NCBI RefSeq assembly: GCF_023634065.1 | Contig: NZ_JALKCV010000012.1 | Location: 62,001 to 126,000 of the forward strand | Direction of reading: 5' to 3' | Origin: Microbulbifer litoralis | GTDB lineage: Bacteria > Pseudomonadota > Gammaproteobacteria > Pseudomonadales > Cellvibrionaceae | DNA: 64,000 nucleotides | Part shown: one piece after another, positions 17,008 through 27,000 of the stretch | How positions within the stretch are numbered: the stretch's first letter is position 1 | Layout of the letters: every line of letters begins with the position of its first letter | Notes under the pieces: model-generated | Told to the model about the DNA's origin: nothing | The model's input: the letters and a program-made list of their open reading frames with translations, nothing else | The model's database searches: none | Position numbers and translations under genes: made by a program

Positions 17008-18228
17008 TCAGTCACAGGCAGGCGCAGACCAGAAGGAAGCGCTGGTGAAGCCTGTAGCGGAAGTTTCGGCCGGCAGATCAGTGGCATTGCAATCGTAAGC
17101 CAGGGAGCTGAAGGAACCACTGCTATTCGCATCAATATCATCACAACCTACACCAGCGTAACCGCTGATATCGATATTGGTGAAGGAGCCCAGGGTACCT
17201 TCCTTGAGGCGGAAAACTTCATCTGTCTGAACCGCACCACTGGCCAGGGTGATGGAAGCATTGGTAACAGAACCGTTGGACTGCGGCTGGTTGCTGGGAT
17301 CATTGGGGTTGCCAGCCAGCTCGAATGCGTAGCCGGCGCTGTCAAGATTGGAAGCGCCAGCACCGCCTTGCAGGATAGACAGGTTCTCGATGGAACCGTG
17401 GAAACCGGTATCCCAATCGACACTGTCATCTTCGTTGCAGGTCAGCCACAGGTTGTCCACTTCAGCATCGCCACCGAAGAACTCGATACCGTCATCGGCA
17501 TTGTTGTGCACGTGTACGTTTTCGATAGTGGCGTTGGCATCGTCAACGGCGTACAGGGTCAGGCCGTTGATTTCGTTGCCATCTTCGATCACGTGGCCGC
17601 CTTCGGCAATCACCACGTACCGCAGGGTGCTGCTGCTGTAGCTGTCGGCCAGGCCACCGCCAAAGTAATGGCCCGCTGCAACCCCTTCCATCTCACAGCT
17701 ACCGGTGTCGTTCGGGCAGTCGTTGCTCTGGCCGAAACCGGCGATCACCAAGCCGCCCCATTCGCCGGACTCGCTGTAGTTGTCATCCAGGGAAGAGAAG
17801 ACGATCGGGTCCTGGGCGGTGCCCACGGCATCGATACTGGCGCCGCGGGAAATCAGCAGACCGGAATTGCTATCTACCGCACCCGCGATCTGTGCACCGG
17901 CCTCGATCTGCAGGACGGTGTGATCCACGGAAGACGGCGTGGCGCTGGCGCCGCTGCCGTTGCCGACTTCGACGATACCGGGCAGGGTCCATACGATCGA
18001 GACGGGGTTTTCACTTCCATAGAAAGTACTTTCTTTGGCCAGAACCACGGTATCATCTACCGCAATGTTGTTCGGGAGTTCACAGCCCAAATAATATGTA
18101 TTGTTGAATGGAATAAAACCTATTGAGTCACCATTATTATTACACTCTGCGTCCCCACCCAGAGTGGTAACAGCCTGGGACGCCGAAGCCAGGGCCAACA
18201 GGCCCACAGTGGCAATTACTTTTTTCAT
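17008..18228 (-). CDS. Secreted beta-helix-like protein, single module (406 aa)
   Basis: Exported protein with signal peptide MKKVIATVGLLALASASQA. The mature part looks like a right-handed beta-helix: many short strands, GEWGGLVIAGFGQ (Trp157), AEGGHVIEDGNEINGLTLY, NVHVHNNADDGIEFFGG and WDTGFHGSIENLSI (Trp272). These last two Trp motifs recur in each module of the lipoprotein at 19689-23978, so the two proteins are homologous. An early Cys segment (LGCELPNNIAV) and a C-terminal Cys pair are conserved. The start at 18228 has GGAG six bases upstream. A promoter-like motif lies 183 bases before the start. Ligand and role are unknown; surface or secreted capture protein is an inference. Confidence 0.85.
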   Translation of the reverse strand: MKKVIATVGLLALASASQAVTTLGGDAECNNNGDSIGFIPFNNTYYLGCELPNNIAVDDTVVLAKESTFYGSENPVSIVWTLPGIVEVGNGSGASATPSSVDHTVLQIEAGAQIAGAVDSNSGLLISRGASIDAVGTAQDPIVFSSLDDNYSESGEWGGLVIAGFGQSNDCPNDTGSCEMEGVAAGHYFGGGLADSYSSSTLRYVVIAEGGHVIEDGNEINGLTLYAVDDANATIENVHVHNNADDGIEFFGGDAEVDNLWLTCNEDDSVDWDTGFHGSIENLSILQGGAGASNLDSAGYAFELAGNPNDPSNQPQSNGSVTNASITLASGAVQTDEVFRLKEGTLGSFTNIDISGYAGVGCDDIDANSSGSFSSLAYDCNATDLPAETSATGFTSASFWSAPACD

Positions 18229-18410
18229 TTCAATCTCCATAAATGAAAATGTGTTTAAGCAAACAGGATAAAAGTCCAAACCCGGAAACAACCTCCTTAT
18301 CCCGGGCAGCATCCAAGCTACACAGGAAATATTTCACCGGCATTTAATGGAAATAATAAATAGTCATTTTTACCGCAGAAAACGATAAACAACAGTATAA
18401 AAAACTGCCT

Positions 18411-18440
18411 ATAGACTTAGTGAAAACCCAATGTGCGACA
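18411..18440 (-). promoter_or_regulatory. Promoter-like motif upstream of the single-module beta-helix gene
   Basis: Minus strand TGTCGC (18435-18440), 18-bp spacer, GTCTAT (18411-18416) followed by AGGCAGTTTTTTATA. The core and downstream bases are identical to the motif at 16654-16682, while the spacer sequences differ, which argues for function. Confidence 0.5.
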
Positions 18441-18478
18441 TTAAGTTTTTATTTAAAAATAGTTTCCGAAAAATGGCG

Positions 18479-19378
18479 CAGCCCGGATGGAGGCGCGCAG
18501 CGACGGAATCCGGAATTGGGGTGCCGAGCCGCACCTTTTCCCGGATTCCGCTGCGCTTCATCCAGGCTACGCTGATCGGCTCGCAACCTCGAAATCCGGA
18601 ACTTTAGGGCGTAGCCCGGATGGAGGCGCGCAGCGACGGAATTCGGGATTGGGGTGCCGATCTGCACCTTTTCCCGGATTCCGCTGCGCTCCATCCAGGC
18701 TACGCTGATCGGCTCGCAATCTCGAAATCCGGAACTTTAGGGCGTAGCCTGGATGGAGGCGCGCAGCGCCGGAATCCGGGATTGGGGTACCGAGCTGCAC
18801 CTTTTCCCGGATTCCACTGCGCTCCATCCAGGCTACGCTGATCGGCTCGCAATCTCGAAATCCGGAACTTGAGGACGTAGCCCGGATGGAGGCGCGCAGC
18901 GCCGGAATCCGGGATTGGCGTGCCGAGCCGCACCTTTTCCCGAATTCCGCTGCGCTTCATCCAGGCTACGCTGATCGGCTCGCAACCTCGAAATCCGGAA
19001 CTTTAGGGCGTAGCCCGGATGGAGGCGCGCAGCGACGGAATTCGGGATTGGGGTGCCGATCTGCACCTTTTCCCGGATTCCGCTGCGCTCCATCCAGGCT
19101 ACGCTGATCAGCTCGCAATCTCGAAATCCGGAACTTTAGGGCGTAGGCTGGATGGAGGCGCGCAGCGCCGGAATCCGGGATTGGAGTGCCGAGCCGCACC
19201 TTTTCCCGGATTCCACTGCGCTCCATCCGGGCTACGTTTATCGGCTCGCAACCTCGAAATCCGGAACTTTAGAGCGTAGCCCGGATGGAGGTGCGCAGCG
19301 CCGGAATCCGGGATTGGCGTGCCGAGCCGCACCTTTTCCCGGATTCCGCTGCGCTCCATCCAGGCTACGCTGATCGGC
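18479..19378. repeat. Tandem array of seven 133-bp units, each a family A palindrome plus linker
   Basis: Units begin near 18479, 18612, 18745, 18878, 19011, 19144 and 19277, with an exact 133-base period. Each unit is a family A palindrome (arms GGATGGAGGCGCGCAGCG and CTGCGCTCCATCCAGGCTAC) plus a linker containing GATCGGCTCGCAATCTCG and TCCGGAACTTTAGGGC. Units differ at a few positions. Open frames of 73 and 86 codons inside it are by-products of the repeat. Flanking short AT-rich sequences on both sides are alike (18438-18472 and 19400-19427). Confidence 0.95.
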
Positions 19379-19429
19379 TCGCAATATTGAAGTAAGAAAG
19401 TTAAGTTATTTGAAAATAATTTCCGATAT

Positions 19430-19454
19430 AAAAAAGCGCAGGAAAATCCTGCGC
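19430..19454 (-). terminator. Terminator left behind the beta-helix gene remnant
   Basis: Stem GCGCAGGA/TCCTGCGC with loop AAA and six T on the minus strand, placed about 40 bp after the remnant's stop codon, exactly as in the intact paralogue. Confidence 0.75.
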
Positions 19455-19493
19455 CAAATAGGGATCGGTGTTTTCGTTTATATACAGATTAAA

Positions 19494-19622
19494 TCAGTCA
19501 CAGGCAGGCGCAGACCAGAAGGAAGCGCTGGTGAGTCCTGTAGCGGAAGTTTCGGCCGACAGATCAGTCGGATCGCAATCGTAAGCCAGGGAACTGAAGG
19601 AACCGCTGCTAACATCGAAATT
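19494..19622 (-). pseudogene. 3' remnant of a second single-module beta-helix gene
   Basis: The minus strand here encodes SSGSFSSLAYDCDPTDL and ETSATGLTSASFWSAPACD then a stop. It is nearly identical to the last ~40 residues of the 406-aa protein (SSGSFSSLAYDCNATDL, ETSATGFTSASFWSAPACD). Nothing resembling the rest of the gene precedes it; upstream is the terminator of the large lipoprotein gene. So a paralogue has been deleted down to its 3' end and terminator. Confidence 0.85.
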
Positions 19623-19639
19623 AATTCTTAATTTCACAC

Positions 19640-19668
19640 AAAAAAGGGCCGACCAATGTCGACCCTTT
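19640..19668 (-). terminator. Terminator of the three-module lipoprotein gene
   Basis: Hairpin GGGTCGAC/GTCGGCCC on the minus strand (one mismatch), followed by six T, 20 bp after the stop codon. Confidence 0.75.
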
Positions 19669-19688
19669 TCCGGAAAATCAATAAAAGA

Positions 19689-22600
19689 TCAATTCTCGGG
19701 GATACTTCTTCCCGTCTCGATCGGCACAAAGTAGTCCAGCGCGCCGAAATAGTTGGTTTCGAGGATAAACGCCGGATCTGCGGACTGGGAGCCGGAATAA
19801 TCCATGGGCGCCTCACCCAGATTAATCAGGTTCGCATCCGGGTAAAGCTGACTTTCCCAACCGTCAAATACGGTTACGCCCTGGACATCTGTGTAATTGC
19901 TTATTGGTTCCCCACTCATAACCCAATCGAAGTAATATACATCCGCGTCGGCCAGGCTGGGGTTGGAAATATTATTCCTGTTACTGACCGCACCCTCGTT
20001 ATTGACATGGGTCCTGGTTGCAAAAGTTCGGTCGATCTGTGCCACCAGACTCGGATCGCTGGAAATTTCCTTGCAGGCTAAGGCTACCTGGCTCAGGATC
20101 ACCTCCTCGCCCAACAAGCTTTCGACGCTCGGGTCGACGGATATGCACTGATCAACCGTGAGATTTCCGAGAGAACTATCGGTTTGGCCTACGCTGGGGC
20201 CAACGACGCTGTTATACAGGAATGCACCGCTACCGTGGGATAGCTCTATCGCGGTACTGCCCACCTCAACCGGTTCGCACGGCAAAAACGGAAGAATACA
20301 CAGATCCGAGCTCTCCGTTACATAGAGAGTCATATTGGCCAGGGTAGGCATGGAACGCGGCAGATCGTTTTCGTGGCCCTCATCGCCATTGACACCGCGA
20401 ATCAACGGATATTGTTGCCAGTTTCCGTCTTCATCCTGGAACAGGGTATCGAAATAGGCGGGATCGTTACTGGCTGCCGCGCCGGCACCACGCAGGCCTT
20501 CGGCATAAACACCCTGCATATTGCCCCGATAGCCATGATTCCAGCGAATGGCACTGCCCGGCACCCTGTCGATATTGACTGAGCGCAGGTTTACCGTTCC
20601 CCCGTCAATATCGATCATCGCACCGCCCAGGTCGTCGGTACTCCAGGTATCGGCGCCCTCGAGATTAAGATTCTCGAGCTTGCCGCCGCGGCCAACGCTG
20701 TTCAGGTACAGCCGGCTGCCGTCGATACGCAGGTTCTCGACCTCCAGGTTACCGTGGTCATCGTCGTAACCGCCGTGATAGCCGAACTCGCCCTGGATAT
20801 TGCAGACGCGGCTGCCGGGCTCGGCCATGGCATCCGGGCACTGGTTGTTCCGGGCAAAGCCATCCACGATCAGGTCACCGCCCAGCGCAATGGGGCCGGA
20901 GGCATCGGGATCGGTCTCTCCGTACAGCGCCTCGCCCCCAAGTGCCACCAGTTCACCGCCGCGGGTAATATGCAGGCCGCCCCTGTCGATCGTTTGGATA
21001 GAGGCGGAGGCCTCGATACCCAGTGTGACCGGGTCCGCTTTCATGGCTTCGACCTCGGCGGTATCGGTGATCTCCAGGTGCCCTTCGCCGACCCGCACCA
21101 GGCCGTTGAACAGCCAGACAGTATAAAGCGGATCGCGCGCCACCTCGTATTCGATTCCGTCATGTTCTACAACATCGATGACCTGCCCGTTGCTGTTCAC
21201 CGCCTCCCGGTCCGCACCGGTATAGGTGGTCAGCACGAGATCCTCGGTCAGGGTGCCGCGAAGCCCGCAGACAGTGCGCCGTGGATAATAATCGAAGATT
21301 TCGTTGCCATCTTCATCTTCAACGTCAACCTTCTCGGGCCCCTCTATGACATAGTCCTCTTCCAGCACCCCCTTGAAATCGCACACCGCCGCCAGGCGGA
21401 CGCCGACGGAATCGCTCCAGTCCAGGTACCAGTCGTCCTGGGAATCCCGCACCGAGCCCATATAGCCGACCCCCGCCTCCAGGTAGCCGGCGGCGGCGCC
21501 GGCCAGGGTGAAGTCGATGGCACCTTCGATGGCGGGAATATCCGGGCCGCTGGCGACGTAGTTGCTGTCCAGCACTGCAGCCACCTCGTAGACGCCGCTC
21601 GTGAGGGTGGCATTGGCAAAATCGAAGCCGCCGTCTTCGTCCTCCTGCGGCAGGGTGTTGTCACCGGCGTTGCAGTCCAGCACCACATTGTCGAAGTGGA
21701 TCTGGCGCGGGTCCGTGTACTGCAGGTCGGCGGTGGCCTGGTGGTCGATATCCAGGCAGGTATTGAAGTCCGCCACCACCGAGTTGTACAACAGCAGGCC
21801 GGAGCCCTGTTCCAGCAGTATGGCGGTGTCGGCGCTGACGCTGCCCTTCATGGTAATACTGGCCAGTACCGGGCGCGAGCGCGGGTCCCGGTCGTGGTCT
21901 TCACTGGTGTTGCGGCCGTGCAGGGCGTGGCCGAGGCTGCTTTCGCTCGACTGCAGGATGGCGTACTGCAGGGTGCCGCGGTAGCCGCCGCTCCACTGCA
22001 CCTGGTCGCCGGCGGAGCCGGAGACCAGCAGCCGGTCGATATTGACCGCACCGCCGCTCAGGGCCAGGCCGTCGCCGGCGGCGCCGGCGATATCCAGGTT
22101 ATCGATCTGGCCGGCCGCGCTCACCTCGTTCAGGGTCAGTGCCGCCTGGCCGCTGCCGCCATTCAACAGGCGCAGGTACTGGATATCCACGAACCGGCCC
22201 CGCGCCAGCGCGCAGGTTTCCGCATCGGCACAGCTGTCCGCCAGGCCGTTGATGGTGATACCGCCCCAGTGGGCGCCCCGGTCCTGCGGCCTTATGTCCA
22301 GCTCCACCGGGTCCTTCACGGTACCGGCGACGGTAAGGCGCACACCGGGGTTCACCACCAGCGAGGCATCCGCCGGTAGCCGGAGCCGGGAGGTATCGTC
22401 CAGGATGACCTTCTGCGGCGCCGCCAGCAGTGCCCGCTGCTGGTCGGCATCCAGGGTGCCGAAGTCACTGCCCAGGGTCACCTCGCCCCGGATACGCCAG
22501 GCCACCCGCTCGCCGTTGATATCGTCGTCGAAATAGAAGTTTTCGGTAATTTCGCCCTGCAGTTCGCAGATGCTGTAGCTGTCGCCCTGACCGATACTGA

Positions 22601-23978
22601 CGGTTTCCTCCAGCGGCGTGCCGACGCCGTAGCAGGGTTCGTAGGTGAGGCTGAAATCGTAGGGGCTACTGGGAGCATCGGCGCTGCCAGAAATGTCCTC
22701 GATACCCGTGGCGGTAATTTTCAGCCCCGGGTCCAGGTCCGGGTTTGTGGTGAAGAAGTTTTCCGCCGCGGCCAGGGTGTCGGCGGCGTAATCGCTGCCG
22801 TCCTCGGCGGCCGCGCTGGTGCTGTCGCAGTAGAAAATACTGTTGCTGACAGGCGAGACGCGGGTGATGCCGTCGTTCACCTGCAGGCAGCCGGAGAAGC
22901 CCTGGATAACCACATTATTCACGGCCACCTCGCCGCCGCCGCTGAGGCGAATGGCGTTACCCGCCTGCCGGTCTTTATCCACCAGGGTGAGTCCGTCCAG
23001 CGCCACGTTGCTGCCGCTCTCGCCGCGCAGGGCCGGCTCTTCATTATCGTGGTAGACAGTTCCCCCGATATTTCCGCTATAACCGCTGTGCCAGTGTACG
23101 GCACTACCGCTATTGCCAATGCTGCGAATACTGAAACCAATAGCGCCGCCGTTGAGTTCCAGGCCGGTCTTGGCGCTGTAGGCGGCGTGAGAGGCCCTGG
23201 CGCTACTGTTCTGCTGTGGATGCGGCGCATTGAGGGTAACGGCGGCAGACGGGGCAATGCCACTGGCCGGCTCACCGCCGGCCTCCATCGCCCAACCGCC
23301 GAAGCCGGTAGGGTCCTGCCTGGTACCGATTTCTTGGGTATCCATATCAGACGGAACGCCGCCGTAATAACCCCAGGAGCCCTCGATATTACAGAAGCTA
23401 TCCGCACCGATATTGCTGCCGCAATCCGCGTGCGGGCCCACACCGTTGACCACCACTCCGGCCCACTCGCCGGTGCCGGTGTTGTTGTCATCGACGGATT
23501 CGATATGGCTGAACAAGTCGCCGTTGCGATGCACCACCACCAGGGCACCCTCGCGCGCGTAGAGTGTTAGTAGGCCCACCACCGGGTTCGGGAGAACCTC
23601 GACCCGATGCATGGTATCCGCCTTCCAATCCGCCAGGGTGGCGTAGCGCTTGCTCTCGCCGATTTCGTAGGTGCCATCCAGTACCCACACCAGCGGCTTG
23701 AAGTTGTGGCTACCCTTCAGGCGCACCTCACCGCGCTGGCCCACATCGGTATTCAGCAGGCAGGCCTGGATGGGCTCGCCGTCGACGGTGACGGGGTCCG
23801 TGGGCGTGCCCACGACACCGCCGACCGCTACCTCGCACTGTTGCAGGCTGATTTCCAGGGAGTCTTCCTGGGCGATATCGTCGGAAACCTCCCCCTCACA
23901 GGCGGCCAGCAACAGCGCGCCGGCGGCCAGCAACAGGCCGCGGGGAAGAAACAGGTTTTTTGCTTTGAGTGAAAACAT
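19689..23978 (-). CDS. Large lipoprotein with three tandem beta-helix-like modules (1429 aa)
   Basis: Predicted outer-membrane or surface lipoprotein: hydrophobic leader and lipobox LLLAAC with Cys27. The rest is three copies of the module seen once in the 406-aa protein. Shared marks are a Cys-Leu segment near each module start (QACLLNTD, SICELQGEITEN, TVCGLRGTLTED), a strand WAGVVVNG (Trp172) or WGGITING (Trp571) with LGGDLIVDG in the third, and the signature Trp-x-x-Gly-Tyr-x-Gly: WHSGYSGNI (Trp296), WSGGYRGTL (Trp662), WNHGYRGNM (Trp1146). Each module ends in a segment such as LLLYNSVVADFNTCLDID or AFLYNSVVGPS. The gene is 89 bp downstream of a TonB-dependent receptor gene and probably co-transcribed with it. 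A receptor-partner or ligand-capture role is inferred. Confidence 0.85.
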   Translation of the reverse strand: MFSLKAKNLFLPRGLLLAAGALLLAACEGEVSDDIAQEDSLEISLQQCEVAVGGVVGTPTDPVTVDGEPIQACLLNTDVGQRGEVRLKGSHNFKPLVWVLDGTYEIGESKRYATLADWKADTMHRVEVLPNPVVGLLTLYAREGALVVVHRNGDLFSHIESVDDNNTGTGEWAGVVVNGVGPHADCGSNIGADSFCNIEGSWGYYGGVPSDMDTQEIGTRQDPTGFGGWAMEAGGEPASGIAPSAAVTLNAPHPQQNSSARASHAAYSAKTGLELNGGAIGFSIRSIGNSGSAVHWHSGYSGNIGGTVYHDNEEPALRGESGSNVALDGLTLVDKDRQAGNAIRLSGGGEVAVNNVVIQGFSGCLQVNDGITRVSPVSNSIFYCDSTSAAAEDGSDYAADTLAAAENFFTTNPDLDPGLKITATGIEDISGSADAPSSPYDFSLTYEPCYGVGTPLEETVSIGQGDSYSICELQGEITENFYFDDDINGERVAWRIRGEVTLGSDFGTLDADQQRALLAAPQKVILDDTSRLRLPADASLVVNPGVRLTVAGTVKDPVELDIRPQDRGAHWGGITINGLADSCADAETCALARGRFVDIQYLRLLNGGSGQAALTLNEVSAAGQIDNLDIAGAAGDGLALSGGAVNIDRLLVSGSAGDQVQWSGGYRGTLQYAILQSSESSLGHALHGRNTSEDHDRDPRSRPVLASITMKGSVSADTAILLEQGSGLLLYNSVVADFNTCLDIDHQATADLQYTDPRQIHFDNVVLDCNAGDNTLPQEDEDGGFDFANATLTSGVYEVAAVLDSNYVASGPDIPAIEGAIDFTLAGAAAGYLEAGVGYMGSVRDSQDDWYLDWSDSVGVRLAAVCDFKGVLEEDYVIEGPEKVDVEDEDGNEIFDYYPRRTVCGLRGTLTEDLVLTTYTGADREAVNSNGQVIDVVEHDGIEYEVARDPLYTVWLFNGLVRVGEGHLEITDTAEVEAMKADPVTLGIEASASIQTIDRGGLHITRGGELVALGGEALYGETDPDASGPIALGGDLIVDGFARNNQCPDAMAEPGSRVCNIQGEFGYHGGYDDDHGNLEVENLRIDGSRLYLNSVGRGGKLENLNLEGADTWSTDDLGGAMIDIDGGTVNLRSVNIDRVPGSAIRWNHGYRGNMQGVYAEGLRGAGAAASNDPAYFDTLFQDEDGNWQQYPLIRGVNGDEGHENDLPRSMPTLANMTLYVTESSDLCILPFLPCEPVEVGSTAIELSHGSGAFLYNSVVGPSVGQTDSSLGNLTVDQCISVDPSVESLLGEEVILSQVALACKEISSDPSLVAQIDRTFATRTHVNNEGAVSNRNNISNPSLADADVYYFDWVMSGEPISNYTDVQGVTVFDGWESQLYPDANLINLGEAPMDYSGSQSADPAFILETNYFGALDYFVPIETGRSIPEN

Positions 23979-24016
23979 TGGATCACCTGGTTGAATTGGT
24001 CTTGAAAGCTTTGCTT

Positions 24017-24042
24017 GCAGGAGCCTGCAAGCAGGCTCCTGC
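24017..24042. promoter_or_regulatory. Strong hairpin between receptor and lipoprotein genes
   Basis: Perfect inverted repeat GCAGGAGCCTGC-AA-GCAGGCTCCTGC in the 89-bp gap. There is no T-run, so it is more likely an mRNA processing or stability element (or a repeat related to the 10460 arm) than a terminator. Confidence 0.6.
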
Positions 24043-24067
24043 AGGGAGTTCTGAGGCTCCCGCGTTA

Positions 24068-27000
24068 TCAGAAGTCGTAGCTGGCCTTGAGCTTGAATTT
24101 GCGCCCGGATTTATATTTCAGGTAGGGCACGCTAAATTCCTCGTACTCGTAGTCGTGTTCCGCATCCAGCAGGTTTTCCGCAGATGCGGAGACAGAGAGG
24201 CCGTTCAGGAACTCTTTTTTGTAGATCAGTTTCAGGTCGCCGTAGGGCTGCTCGTACACATCGCCGAGGGGCTCGGCTTTGCTGGTTGGCGGCGCCACGA
24301 TCGCCAGTTCCTCGCCGGTCTGGTTGAATACCAGGGTCACCTCCTGACCGGTGTCCAGGTGGTCGTATCCCAGTTGCAGGTTGGCGATATAGTCCGGCTG
24401 GCCCTGCAGGGGCCGGTTGATTTCCCGCTCGAAGGAGCTGCCTCCATCCACAAGGTCAACGGAGGAGGTGATATCCGTGTAGTTGAACTGCACGAAGAGC
24501 TGGTGGCCGCCGTCCGCGCCCAGCGTGAATTCACGACGCATATCCAGCTCCACACCCTCCACTTCCGCCTCCAGCGCATTGCCAAAGGTATAGATATCGA
24601 AAACCTCACCGCTACCGTAAAAGCGGTTTTCGATGGCGTTGTCCAGTTGCTTGCGGAACAGCGCCAGGGTGATGGACTCGGTTTCCGAGGGATACCACTC
24701 CAGGCGCAGGTCCAGGTTCTCGATATCCGCCGGCTTGAGTTCCGGGTTGCCACGGTACTGCTCCAGGGTTTCGATATCGTTAAAGCGGCGCGGCAATACC
24801 TCGAAGACCTCCGGCCAGTTGACGGTTTCCGACCAGGCGGCGCGGAGCTGCCAGGCGTCGTTGAACATCCAGGTCAGGCCCAGGGAGGGGTTGGTGCGCT
24901 CCTTGTCCATCAGGTTGGTGAGGGGCTCCGGCGTAAACGCAAAAAGCTCGGCATCCAGTACAAAGGTCTCCTTGCGCACCCCCAGGTTGACCTTGAGCTT
25001 TTCCAGGATATTGGCCTCCACCACGCCGTAATGGGCATCGGTCTGCAACTCTGAAAGGTAGTCGTCGCCGACCAGGCCCACATCCGCTTCCGGTTTGATC
25101 GTTCCGTAACTGCCCACCCGCAGGAGCCAGCCTTCGTCATTCAATGAGCCGACGATATTCTCGGGAGTCAGAATCTCTCGCGGATCTGCCACACCCGAAC
25201 TCTGCCAGCCACCGGCGTTGTGAAAACTGTAGCGCACGAAGTTTCCATCCCTGTCCCGCTGCAGGTCCTGCAGGCCGGCCTTGAACAACAGGGAGACACC
25301 GCCGAGATCTTCCACCGGCAGCGCCAGGTCCAGGCGGTAGCCATCGTTCTCCTCCGTCATATCCTCCCAAATGTTGTACTGACTACCAGCGCTATCGCTC
25401 AGCCGTACAGAGTCATCCATACTGTCCATAAAATAGGTATACAGGCTGGCATTGGGGCGGTCATATTCCGTCTCGGCCCCCATCACCTGCCACTCCAGTT
25501 CCAGGTTGCCCAGGTAGAGGGACCAGCCGCGGTCGGCGGAAATATCCAGGCTGTGGGAACCCCACAACTGGTGGCTGACAAGCTGCTCCTCGATCCACTC
25601 GGAGCGCTGCCTGGTTGCGCGATCTGTATCCACGTTCTCGCGCAGGCCGGATTCCTCCCCCCTGCGCAGGCGTTCGGCGGCTTCCGCGGCAAAATCCTGG
25701 CCAGCTGCTTCGAATGCGACCAGTGAGGTTTCCAGTTCACTGGAACTGGTGGTATGGCGCAGGGCGATATTGTTGAGGCCGAGCTGGTGATTATCGGTAA
25801 TATCCCACTGCAGGTTGAGCATGGCGCTGAGGTCTATTACATGGTTGGTATCCAGCGTTTCGTTCTCGCTGTCCAGGCGCAATTCTGTCTCTCCCGAGGC
25901 TAACTCAACGCCACGGAAACGGGTGTTTTCCTTGATATTGCTGCTCCACTTGTTCGCATAGCGCACCGCGCCGATCACGCCCAGGTTTTGCCGGCCCAGC
26001 TCCCAGCTGTCACCGCCACTGAAACTTAAACTGGAATCCAGTTCCGCCTCGCCGAAGTAAATGGCGCTATGGGGCACCGCCTCGCCCAGAGCTTCCACTT
26101 CGTCTGTGTTGTAGCCTTCGGTTACCTCGCCGGTCTGCTTGAGGTCCAGATAGTAGTCCACGGTGGGCCTGAGACTTTCCGGCAACTCGCGGGTGCCGTC
26201 GTCCATGCCCAGCCAGTCCCGGTCGCCCTCGGTGCTGCTCATCAGCAGGTCGTCACCGTGGCTGTCGCCGCGGCTGGCGGAGTAGGACACCTTGAAGAAG
26301 CCCTCGTCCGGGATATCCTTGGTGCGCATATCGATATGGCCGGCAGTGGCAATCAGGGGGACATCGGCCGTGGCGTTTTTCTGCAGGCTGAGGCTCTGCA
26401 TGATGCCGGCGGGGAAGATATCGAAAGGCAGGTCCCGGCGGCCCGGATCGGTGCTGGGCAGGGAGGCGCCGTTGAATTCAACCGACTGGTAGCGGCCTTT
26501 CATGCCGCGCACCACGGCAAAGCGATCGTCTTCCATGGAAACCCCCACCACGCGCTTGAGGGCGGAACTGACCATGGAATCGTCGAAGCGGGCAATCTGG
26601 GTGAAGTCGATGCTGTCCACCACCGAGGAGGAGATGCGTTCCAGCGCGATGGGGTTGCTTTCCAGGTAGCGGCCCACCACCTGCACTTCCTCGATGGAAG
26701 CACTTGCCGGCACCTCCGCCGCGGTATCCACCGCGCTCATCTGCACATCCACTGCCAGGTTCATCTTGGGCAGCACGCGCAGGGCGGCCAGGCGGCTGGA
26801 GCGGTATTCTTCGCGGTCCAGTTGCAATTCGTAGACGCCCGGCGGGAGTTGCAGTTCGAAGTTGCCGTCGCGGTCGGTCACGGCCTGCTCGTCGCCGCCG
26901 ACAACCCTTACCGTGACATTGCGCAGCGGGGCTGCGTTGTCCTTGCCGACCACGGTGCCCTGGATCAGGCCCGGGGCCAGGTTGTCGCCCTCGCCGGGGG

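Noticed and set aside
18449..19373. Many small overlapping open frames of 73-86 codons on both strands
   Set aside because: They repeat with the 133-bp array and are translations of the palindromic unit; no ribosome-binding sites or independent conservation.
18479..19378. Possible CRISPR array
   Set aside because: The period is 133 bp with the whole unit repeated, not short direct repeats separated by unique spacers, and no cas genes are present.
20754..22379. 541-codon plus-strand open frame
   Set aside because: Antisense to the three-module lipoprotein, whose internal repeats confirm the minus-strand reading.
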